Shown: positions 1 through 5,713 of the stretch, piece after piece
How the letters are laid out: the number at the start of each line of letters is the position of its first letter
How positions within the stretch are numbered: the stretch's first letter is position 1
NCBI GenBank assembly: GCA_030620115.1
Contig: JAUXFG010000125.1
Coordinates: 1-11,571, forward strand
Reading direction: 5' to 3'
DNA from: Candidatus Fermentibacterota bacterium
GTDB lineage: Bacteria; JAFGKV01
DNA: 11,571 bases
Program-made: the position numbers and the translations under genes
Notes under the pieces: model-generated
Database searches by the model: none
What the model was told of the DNA's origin: nothing
The model's input: the letters and a program-made list of their open reading frames with translations, nothing else

Positions 1-176
1 CGTGACAAGCAGCCTCCTCGATCCCGCGTCGGCCGCGGGACAGAGGATACGCCTTCGGGCTTCGCCACGGCGGAGCCAGGCTACGCCCTGACAGAGCCGG
101 GGTCCTCAGTCGCAAGCCTCGCATTCAGAACCATCTCGGCAGCTTCGCTTCGAAAGCCGGTGAGAAGTCCGGGCTA
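1..176. repeat. Partial copy of a MITE-like repeat, cut by the window start
   Basis: The right end (159-176) reads GGTGAGAAGTCCGGGCTA, one base different from the right terminal repeat of the complete element at 887-1071. Inside are three further blocks shared with that element: a hairpin with 7-bp arms TCCCGCG/CGCGGGA (22-40, five-base loop), the 18-base string CAGAGGATACGCCTTCGG (41-58), and a block near 107-119 resembling TCGGTCGCAGGCCT. The blocks come in a different order from the second copy. The left end lies outside the window. The element stops seven bases before the stop codon of the minus-strand gene at 184-675, so it forms that gene's immediate 3' flank and its hairpin could lie in the transcript. 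No T-run follows the hairpin on either strand, so it is not called a terminator. Confidence 0.7.
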
Positions 177-183
177 GGCAGAA

Positions 184-675
184 TCAGGAACTGCTCATGG
201 CTTTGCGGATCGCCTCTTCTTCCTCGGGCGAGAGGCGGAATGTAGATGCGCGGTCTTTGATTGGCTTGCCATAGATGCTGGCATTGCCGTCCTGCGTCTG
301 GAGGCTGGAGATCACCACCCCTCGTCCTCTGCTGTCCAGGAGCGCCAAGGAGAAACTCTGAATTGAGCCGCTTCCGCCAAAGGGACTGAACCGAACCAGG
401 TGAAAGCGCGAGAGGGTTTTATGGATTCTCTCGTCGAGGTCACCGATCCTCGAACTCCCCGCATCTCCTTGCACTCTGAGCTTGTTGAGCTGATCACTAT
501 GTGAGAGGATCAATTGCTCGAGATCCGCGCCGGTCTTGCCCTTGAGGAGTCGTCGTTGTCGTCTATGCTGGACGAGCACCAAGATCTGAAGCAGCAGAAG
601 CCATAGAATAATGACGCCGAGTGCCAAGGCAATGGCTGCCGGAGGCAGTGTTTCTATCCATTCCGATATGTTCAT
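184..675 (-). CDS. DUF4446 family membrane-anchored protein, function unknown
   Basis: The 163-residue protein has one N-terminal membrane segment (about 13-35, almost all Ala/Ile/Leu/Val), a basic stretch HRRQRRLLKGK (38-48), a short helical region likely to form a coiled coil (51-90), and a C-terminal domain with the family pattern: RFSPFGGSGSIQSFSLALLD (95-114), GVVISSL (119-125), YGKPIK (135-140) and a Glu-rich end SPEEEEAIRKA. This matches what is known of DUF4446, a family of small one-pass membrane proteins with no established role. I start at the ATG at 675, which has AGAGGAAAGG just upstream, rather than the in-frame GTG six codons earlier, which would use part of that purine tract as coding sequence. 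The gene stands alone: a repeat ends just past its stop codon and another lies upstream, with a possible promoter between. The family call is confident; the function is not known. Confidence 0.88.
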   Translation of the reverse strand: MNISEWIETLPPAAIALALGVIILWLLLLQILVLVQHRRQRRLLKGKTGADLEQLILSHSDQLNKLRVQGDAGSSRIGDLDERIHKTLSRFHLVRFSPFGGSGSIQSFSLALLDSRGRGVVISSLQTQDGNASIYGKPIKDRASTFRLSPEEEEAIRKAMSSS

Positions 676-847
676 GTCGCCCTTTCCTCTCACGGATAAG
701 GAATGCCCGTGTCCCTTTCCAGTGGCCGTCGTTGATTCTCACCAGACGACATGATATCGCCATGAGGCGGGAGTTGCGGAAACGACGAGCAGGGAAGTGA
801 AAGTCCCTGGGCATATGCTACCGATAGTAGATGCAGAAGCAGAGGCA

Positions 848-874
848 GTTATGCGGGCATTGACCGATTGTCAA
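848..874 (-). promoter_or_regulatory. Possible sigma-70-type promoter for the DUF4446 gene
   Basis: On the minus strand a perfect -35 hexamer TTGACA (874 to 869) is followed, after 15 bases, by CATAAC (853 to 848), which matches TATAAT at four of six positions. The spacer is shorter than the usual 17. It points at the DUF4446 gene, whose start is about 170 bases downstream. It lies only 12 bases outside the left end of the MITE-like element. The perfect -35 box is seen directly; promoter activity is inference, and a chance match is possible. Confidence 0.3.
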
Positions 875-886
875 GATCGAGTGACC

Positions 887-1071
887 TAACCCGGACTTCT
901 CACCAACCTCCTACTGCAACGTCTGATCTCGCACCACCTGCTTCGTTATGCTTCGTCCGCCGGCCTCGACGTATCGCAGAGGATACGCCTTCGGCCACCC
1001 TCGGTCGCAGGCCTTGTCCCGCGTCGGCGCGGGACCGTTTCGCGACGAACGCTGGTGAGAAGTCCGGGTTA
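887..1071. mobile_element. MITE-like element, 185 bp, with 19-bp perfect terminal inverted repeats
   Basis: The left end TAACCCGGACTTCTCACCA (887-905) and the right end TGGTGAGAAGTCCGGGTTA (1053-1071) are exact reverse complements over 19 bases, and the match stops at the next base outward on each side. Both ends finish in TA, which would fit insertion into a TA target, as in IS630/Tc1-type transposition, but no longer target duplication is visible. Inside lie CAGAGGATACGCCTTCGG (977-994) and a perfect hairpin TCCCGCG-TCGG-CGCGGGA (1017-1034), both shared with the repeat at 1-176. There is no room for a transposase, so it would be non-autonomous and moved by a related enzyme elsewhere in the genome. 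Family assignment is not possible from the sequence alone. Confidence 0.75.
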
Positions 1072-1098
1072 ATCCCTCGTCGGAAAGGAGCAGAAAAG

Positions 1099-1194
1099 AT
1101 GAAGTCTTTTCGCAAGGAATTCTGGTTTCACATGCCGGCCAGGTACGCAAAGGTTGAGAAGCTCAAGGAGAGCGAGATTCTTCGCTTCTTGTAG
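1099..1194 (+). pseudogene. 5' remnant resembling the YjbQ/UPF0047 family, truncated at a repeat
   Basis: A good ribosome binding site AAGGAG (1085-1090) sits eight bases before an ATG that opens a 31-codon frame. Its first 15 residues, MKSFRKEFWFHMPAR, look like the start of many YjbQ/UPF0047 proteins (pattern K-x-F-R-K-E-L-W-F-x-x-P-x-R), a family of about 140 residues with secondary thiamine-phosphate synthase activity. The next residues, VEKLKES, could match the family's following helix after a small internal deletion. From codon 26 on the frame enters the inverted-arm repeat that begins at 1175 and meets TAG at 1192-1194. The catalytic core is absent and I found no 3' part beyond the repeat. 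It is therefore a relic with an intact translation start. The assignment rests on a short match from memory, so confidence is moderate. Confidence 0.5.
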
Positions 1195-1275
1195 TCGCTC
1201 AGAATGACAGTGTCGGCCCGCAGAAGGATGTGGAACCGTGTGTCATTCCAAGGGAGCGGAGTGACCGAAGAATCT
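1175..1275. repeat. Inverted-arm repeat, two 35-base arms around 31 bases
   Basis: The left arm (1175-1209) and the reverse complement of the right arm (1241-1275) are both 35 bases long. They share AGATTCTTCG at one end and, apart from one mismatch, AGAATGACA at the other, with 16 diverged bases between. Each arm has the look of the dispersed intergenic string 'AGATTCTTCG...CAGAATGACA' that recurs in many environmental bacterial genomes; here two copies face each other. The left arm supplies the last codons and the stop of the YjbQ-like remnant, so it arrived in or replaced that gene. No protein is encoded. The element type is unnamed as far as I can tell. Confidence 0.65.
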
Positions 1276-1356
1276 GGGTGGGGATGGGGAAATACGGGGA
1301 TACTTGATTGCGAATTGAGGGATTGAGGAGTTATGTGCACCTGGCAAGTGCGAGGC

Positions 1357-2568
1357 TCACAGGGCATTCAGCGTCCAGGCTGCTTCATCCAAAGATGTGT
1401 TGGCGGCCACCCGGCCGTCATTGAGGAATTTCAGCAGCCTCGCATCTATGGTGCTCACCCAGAGCACTGCATCTTTCTTGGAGTAGTCCAGCGCGCTGGC
1501 CGAGAATCCTTCATAGCAAGCTCCCATGGTTCCGTCAGCGTGGACAAGAACGACATGGCGCTCCTCGGGCACTGAGGCCCAGCAGCTTGTCGAATCGACG
1601 ACGGAAACAATACGTGCCGGGATCTCCACCTCGCGCATGGATGACTCCTCCCTATTGACCCGTATCACACCTGAAGCGGTGGCCGCCCAACAGAATCCTC
1701 CATGGCTGGGCTCCATATCATAGAGTGGACCGATAGACCACTGTCTGGTAGGCGCCAGGGAATCCACCGGCACGTACAGCAGCTCGCCGTCCCGGTCCCA
1801 TATCCACGCCGCGTCTCCTTCAGGTGACAGCCTGACCAGTATCGGCATGGCCGGTAGCGTCACCTGCCAAGGAGAAGTTCGATATTCTGCCGGATTCAGC
1901 CACGTAAGTCCATCCGAATGGGCGAGCAGCAGTCGGTGATCTCTGGAGAGCGAGAAGGACGAGAGAGATAGCCCTGTTGACATCTCCTCGATCAGTACGG
2001 GTGCACCGTCCATTCTGATCACACAGTGGACATATCCGGCCGGTGATCCGATAGCCCAGAGCGAATCGCCCGATGAGGCTGTGTCAAGGAGGAAGGTTCC
2101 CAGGCAGATGGCGGGGAGAAATGACATTGAGTACGGCGAGAATAGACCAACTCGATCATATCCGCTGGCCACCCAGCACTCTCCCCTGGATGATATGACC
2201 ACGCTGGTGTCTGAGCGATGTAGCCCCGACCATCCCTGAACCGGAGTCTCGATCCAGTATGCCTGCTCTGACTCACTCGGGTCGCAGTAATGACGACATG
2301 AGCCGTCGCCCATAATACCATCTCTCACCACTATAGTGGAGGAACCAATCACCCTCATGAGAAGTCTCGCAGGCTCCAGATCATCCATGACTGGAACTTC
2401 CCAATGGAGAGTGACGAACAGTGGAGCAGGAATGGCTTTGAGCTCGATGGGCTGTCCGCCCGTGCTGGGGTTTTTGGGATCGAACGGATTATCGTGATCC
2501 CTATTGCTGCAAGAGGAGAACAACAGGAGGATCATCACGAGAAGGGGGTAAGATTCTTTGCTTATCAC
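1357..2568 (-). CDS. Lipoprotein with beta-propeller-like repeats
   Basis: The predicted 403-residue protein starts at a GTG that overlaps the stop codon of the upstream gene (GTGA). This start gives a short lipoprotein signal, with hydrophobic LLVMILLLF before SSC, and places the lipid-modified Cys at residue 20. After it comes DNPFDPKNP, a motif often seen just after the lipid-modified Cys in FCB-group lipoproteins. About residues 38-135 resemble a fibronectin-type strand domain; the rest is built of repeated short strands with small hydrophobic or Trp cores such as CWVASGYDRVGLF, LLLAHSDGLTWL, AWIWDRDGELLYV, CWAATASGVIRVN and LWVSTIDARLLKF, consistent with a propeller. The frame stays open 23 codons upstream, but that stretch overlaps the PEGA gene. 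It is likely co-translated with that gene and anchored in the envelope. Ligand and role are unknown. Confidence 0.8.
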   Translation of the reverse strand: MISKESYPLLVMILLLFSSCSNRDHDNPFDPKNPSTGGQPIELKAIPAPLFVTLHWEVPVMDDLEPARLLMRVIGSSTIVVRDGIMGDGSCRHYCDPSESEQAYWIETPVQGWSGLHRSDTSVVISSRGECWVASGYDRVGLFSPYSMSFLPAICLGTFLLDTASSGDSLWAIGSPAGYVHCVIRMDGAPVLIEEMSTGLSLSSFSLSRDHRLLLAHSDGLTWLNPAEYRTSPWQVTLPAMPILVRLSPEGDAAWIWDRDGELLYVPVDSLAPTRQWSIGPLYDMEPSHGGFCWAATASGVIRVNREESSMREVEIPARIVSVVDSTSCWASVPEERHVVLVHADGTMGACYEGFSASALDYSKKDAVLWVSTIDARLLKFLNDGRVAANTSLDEAAWTLNAL

Positions 2569-3314
2569 GAGAGCATCCACCAGGCAAGGGCGCCGACCAC
2601 CGTCACCTGAAATGAAGCCCAGAAGAACCCTGCGCACTTATCCAATAGGACGGCACGGTCGTAATAGTCCTTCATCCGGCTTGTGTCGGCAGTAGCATGA
2701 TAGCGGTCATAGGCAACGTCCGCCTCGTGTGAGCAGATAATTGAAGAGACAACCCAAACAAGACCTGCGGCACCGACATACAGGGCAGTGGGCAATCGCG
2801 AATCCTCTGCATGCGCGGCCGGATGTTTTTTAGCGAAAGGATTGACGTGGATCTCCTGTCGACTTCCCGCAGTTGGCATCCACTCCCAGTGGTAGGGTAT
2901 GGCGCCGGAGGATTCCACGGTCAGCTCGAGGGCTTCACCAGCTGCTTTGGAGATCATGAGGGGTGTGTATCCCAGGGGTCGTCCACCTTCCAGGACCAGC
3001 GCACCGCGGGAGTTTGAGGTGATGTGAAGCGTTCCGGGGAGGTACAGAATGAGTCTTGTATGACTTGCCGTGAGATTCACGGTACTATCTACCGGCTGGA
3101 TACCCCAGCCCTGAGAGGAGGGTGGTATCACTTCTACATGATGCGTGCCCGGTTCAAGACCTGACACGATCAGTGGAGAGAGCCCTGCGGATCGCCCATC
3201 AATGACGACCTCGGCGCGGGGAGGCGTCGTGGAAACCTCAAGCGTCACCTCTTCTGACGAGCCAGAGAAGGCGTGGAGCAAAAGCAGATAAAGAAGCAGT
3301 TGACCTATCATCAT
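2565..3314 (-). CDS. PEGA-repeat envelope protein with C-terminal membrane segments
   Basis: The 249-residue protein has an N-terminal signal segment (about 3-19), then two PEGA-like repeats: VSTTPPRAEVVIDGRSAGLS with a GLEPGTHHVEV end (27-63), and LHITSNSRGALVLEGGRPLG followed by YTPL (96-119). PEGA domains are small surface beta-domains named for that motif; here the first repeat carries the close variant LEPG. The C-terminal third has two likely membrane segments (about 176-194 and 228-247) around a hydrophilic stretch with AYDRYHATADTSRMKDYYDR (201-220), an arrangement I associate with PEGA proteins of this bacterial group. I start at the first of two adjacent ATGs (3314); an ATG ten codons upstream is possible and neither has a strong ribosome site. 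It is the first gene of a two-gene unit, its stop overlapping the lipoprotein start, and it diverges from holA. Role unknown; probably envelope. Confidence 0.8.
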   Translation of the reverse strand: MMIGQLLLYLLLLHAFSGSSEEVTLEVSTTPPRAEVVIDGRSAGLSPLIVSGLEPGTHHVEVIPPSSQGWGIQPVDSTVNLTASHTRLILYLPGTLHITSNSRGALVLEGGRPLGYTPLMISKAAGEALELTVESSGAIPYHWEWMPTAGSRQEIHVNPFAKKHPAAHAEDSRLPTALYVGAAGLVWVVSSIICSHEADVAYDRYHATADTSRMKDYYDRAVLLDKCAGFFWASFQVTVVGALAWWMLS

Positions 3315-3424
3315 AGCCCGACAAGTTGTGCGCGACGCCTGCATGGAGCAAACGTTTCTTGGGGTGCGCGCAAGAATAGGTGCGCGATTATGGCGCAACA
3401 GATGCTGTTTTTCGAGGAGTGACG
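3315..3424. promoter_or_regulatory. Divergent intergenic region between the PEGA gene and holA
   Basis: This 110-base gap must hold promoters for both directions. I see no convincing -35/-10 pair on either strand. The string GTGCGCG occurs three times in the same orientation (3328-3334, 3364-3370, 3380-3386), the last two as GGTGCGCG exactly 16 bases apart. That could be an operator, or chance in a GC-rich gap. The holA ribosome site GAGGAG lies at its right end. Confidence 0.35.
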
Positions 3425-4450
3425 ATGGCGGGAAAGAAAAGATACTTCTCCGACCTCTGGCGGGAGCTTGCGGAGCCGGACCCCCTTCTTAGGCCTGCCT
3501 ATTTTCTCTATGGTCCCGAAGAGCTTCTGATCAGAAGATCGATCGAGCGGATGTCGGAGCTTTGCGGGCAGGTAAAACCATTCGATTATGTGGAATTCCT
3601 GGGCGGTGAGGTTGAATTTGCCTGCCTTGCAGAGGAGCTCACTACGCTCCCCATGGTAGCGGAAAGGCGTCTTGTGATCGTGCACCAGGCAGAGAAACTA
3701 CTGGCCAAAGCAAGGAAAGGTCGTGCTCTCTCGCAGGAAGCGGAGCAATTGCGCGATGCAGCGAACCAGAAGGACAGCACGAGTTGCCTTATGTTTCATG
3801 CCAGCCCGGCGTTTTCTTTGGGGGCAATACCCGGCCGCGCACTGATCAAGGATTTCGCCTCTTTCGGGGTGTATCCACTCAGTGAACGACAGCTCATTTC
3901 ATGGATTTCCCGTGGGGCGAAGAAACGGGATCTTCGCCTGGAGCCCGGTGTAAGTATGAAACTGATCACTGCGGTGGGAAGGAGTCTTCTGGATATCGAG
4001 AATGAACTCGACAAATTTTCGGTTTACCTAGGTGCCGGCGGGGTTGTGAAGTCAGAGATCGTGGATGATCTTGTCGGAGGCAAGGGCGCATCCCTCAAGG
4101 AGTTCCTGGAAGCAGTGGCAGTTCTCGATATCCCCAGGGCGCTTCATATAGAGGAGTTGCTTCTCCTGGTGCCGCGGAACAGCTATCGTGTCATTCCTGC
4201 GCTGACCGGTCTGCTGACTGAAATCAACAGCGCGCTCACCAAGAGTCCTGATGAACTTGCACAAATTGTCCCCAGATGGAGAATGGGAGAAGTATTGACG
4301 TGGTCGAGACAATGGTCCAAGGAGCATATCCTCGAGGCCATTGATGCGCTCTACTTGGCTGAGTTGTCATTGAAGTCCGGAAGATGTCGCATTGACAGTG
4401 CGCTGGTACAGTTTCTCGCCAGTCTTCCACCATCAGGAACTGGCTCGTGA
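3425..4450 (+). CDS. holA: DNA polymerase III subunit delta
   Basis: HolA is the clamp-loader subunit that opens the beta sliding clamp during replication; it acts in the cytoplasm with gamma/tau and delta'. The 341-residue length is usual for the family. Typical features in order are: an N-terminal AAA-like start PAYFLYGPEELLIRRSI (24-40) without a functional Walker A lysine, as expected for delta; TLPMVAERRLVIVHQAEKL (74-92), the strand and helix after the first domain; ISWISRGAKKRDLRLEP (158-174) and GRSLLDIENELDKFSVYLG (185-203), the family's middle-domain signature; and a C-terminal helical domain ending LYLAELSLKSGRCRIDSALV with the conserved Leu/Lys-Ser-Gly pattern. GAGGAG lies a few bases before the ATG at 3425, so I prefer this to the in-frame upstream codon at 3380. 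It diverges from the PEGA gene and is the probable housekeeping anchor of the locus. Confidence 0.94.
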   Translation: MAGKKRYFSDLWRELAEPDPLLRPAYFLYGPEELLIRRSIERMSELCGQVKPFDYVEFLGGEVEFACLAEELTTLPMVAERRLVIVHQAEKLLAKARKGRALSQEAEQLRDAANQKDSTSCLMFHASPAFSLGAIPGRALIKDFASFGVYPLSERQLISWISRGAKKRDLRLEPGVSMKLITAVGRSLLDIENELDKFSVYLGAGGVVKSEIVDDLVGGKGASLKEFLEAVAVLDIPRALHIEELLLLVPRNSYRVIPALTGLLTEINSALTKSPDELAQIVPRWRMGEVLTWSRQWSKEHILEAIDALYLAELSLKSGRCRIDSALVQFLASLPPSGTGS

Positions 4451-4548
4451 CCGGAGGGTACTTCACAAATGAGCACGGCGCACTGCCTGCTGAACTTCAT
4501 CCATTGCATATTGGGCACCTGACATGGTGGCCTGGAGGGAAAGAGATC

Positions 4549-5664
4549 ATGATCAAGATGTTATTGTTGAGTTTTGTGCTGTTGGTGGGGATTGCCATGA
4601 CTGCTCCCGTGTCCGCCGAGGTGGGCACGGCGGTGGTTTTCCTGACGCTGGCGCCGGGAGCCAGGGCGAACGGCATGGGGCAGGGCTTTGTCGCAGTTGC
4701 GGATGATGCTACGGCCGCCTTCTACAATCCTGCCGGCTTGGCATTGACATGCCCACAGGGCGATGGAGTTCGCTGTCCGAGCCAGCTTTTTCTGATGCAT
4801 TCGCCGTGGATGCCGGTATTCGATCTCGACGACCTCTATTTAGAGTACTTTGCGCTCACCCATGAAGTGCCCGGCTGGGGGCACTTTGGCCTCGGTGCCA
4901 ACTACTTGCATGTGGGAGATGTAATGAGACGCGATGATGAGGGCAATGAGATGGGGATGTTCAAGGTGTACGACCTTGCGTTTAGTCTGACATACAGTAC
5001 GCGGATCGCCCGCTCTATGGCCATGGGAGGGAGTCTGAAATTCATCCGGAGCCAGCTTGATCCTGACAATGATGGAGTCGGCACCGACTGGGCGGTTGAC
5101 CTTGGGTGGCTGTATAGAATGGGAAGTCATACTCCTTTCAGAAGTATCCCCGGTTTCCGAAGCGTTCCAGTTCTCAGTGATTTCAATACGCGGAGTCTGA
5201 GTTTTGGAGCAAGTATCTCCAACTGGGGTCCCGACATCTCGTATCTAGATGCATCCAACGCCGATCCTTTGCCACGACTGCTTCGCCTGGGATTCGCGTA
5301 CGATCTGTTGAACCGTCCGTCCATCGGGCGATTCCTCCTTTCAGCCGAACTGAACAAGGTCATGGTCAATTGGCGGTGGTTCGATTGGTTTGGTGACAAA
5401 GGGGGAGGGGACGGATTCGCCACCGAGCTTCAAGAAAGCAAACGAAGCGTCGGGGTTGAGTACACCTACAACTATGAGGAGTACTGGGTATTCCTCCGAG
5501 GCGGGTACTTCTACGACCGGGAGGCGTCCAATGTGCCCCAAGGCCCCACGTTTGGGGGAGGGCTCCGATACAGCCAATTCCAGTTCGATTTTGCCTTCAT
5601 ATCACCTCCCTCGGAGCTTGGCAGCACGTATACGCAGATGTACTCCTTGACCGTGACAATCTGA
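4549..5664 (+). CDS. PorV/PorQ family outer-membrane beta-barrel protein
   Basis: The 371-residue protein begins with a clear signal peptide (hydrophobic 4-18, likely cleavage after VSA at 23). Right after it comes the family signature LAPGARANGMGQGFVAVADD (34-53) followed by ATAAFYNPAGLAL, the N-terminal hallmark of the PorV/PorQ/UPF0164 group. The rest is strands rich in Gly and aromatic residues with repeated patterns (FALTHEV.., GLGANYLHVGDV, LSFGASISNWGPD, GGGLRYSQFQFDFAF), fitting a FadL-like barrel. In Bacteroidetes PorV is the outer-membrane shuttle that takes type IX cargo from the translocon to the attachment complex; whether this homologue does so is inference, supported by the type IX-like cargo encoded next door. 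The ATG at 4549 has GGAGGG nine bases upstream and gives the signal peptide; the longer frame from 4447 does not. It is the first gene of the exported-protein cluster, 98 bases after holA. Confidence 0.9.
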   Translation: MIKMLLLSFVLLVGIAMTAPVSAEVGTAVVFLTLAPGARANGMGQGFVAVADDATAAFYNPAGLALTCPQGDGVRCPSQLFLMHSPWMPVFDLDDLYLEYFALTHEVPGWGHFGLGANYLHVGDVMRRDDEGNEMGMFKVYDLAFSLTYSTRIARSMAMGGSLKFIRSQLDPDNDGVGTDWAVDLGWLYRMGSHTPFRSIPGFRSVPVLSDFNTRSLSFGASISNWGPDISYLDASNADPLPRLLRLGFAYDLLNRPSIGRFLLSAELNKVMVNWRWFDWFGDKGGGDGFATELQESKRSVGVEYTYNYEEYWVFLRGGYFYDREASNVPQGPTFGGGLRYSQFQFDFAFISPPSELGSTYTQMYSLTVTI

Positions 5665-5713
5665 TTCGGATCACTGGGGGAAGAAGAGCCCAGAACCATA
5701 TGGGGGCACCGCG

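Larger units (their letters stand above)
676..1356. other. Gene-poor stretch holding two repeats and a gene remnant
   Basis: Apart from the items listed separately (a possible promoter, the MITE-like element, the YjbQ-like remnant and the inverted-arm repeat) I see no gene here. The open frames that cross it (for example 868-1194 on plus and 900-1150 on minus) run through the terminal inverted repeats and show low-complexity Arg/Ser/Pro-rich composition, so they are by-products of the repeats. Bases 1276-1356 are plain intergenic sequence with G-rich runs and short GATTG/AATTG repeats. I saw no clear terminator for the minus-strand gene that ends at 1357. Confidence 0.6.

Noticed and set aside
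22-40. Hairpin as a terminator for the DUF4446 gene
   Set aside because: The stem is GC-rich, but no T-run follows on the minus strand, and the same hairpin occurs inside the other repeat copy away from any gene end. It belongs to the repeat.
563-814. Minus-strand frame with a stretch reading RINDGHWKGTRAFLIRER
   Set aside because: The stretch looks protein-like, but the frame overlaps the start of the DUF4446 gene, then runs out of frame through it, and has no clear ribosome site. It could be a chance frame or an old remnant; I could not support it.
868-1194. 108-codon plus-strand frame across the MITE-like element
   Set aside because: It reads through both inverted ends of the repeat, is rich in Arg/Ser/Pro, and has no recognisable domain. 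Only its last 31 codons, with their own ribosome site, resemble a protein.
4469-4522. 17-codon frame after GGAGG, before the PorV-like gene, possible leader peptide
   Set aside because: The ribosome site is about 11 bases from the ATG, the peptide has no run of a single regulatory amino acid, and I see no alternative hairpins that would make an attenuator.
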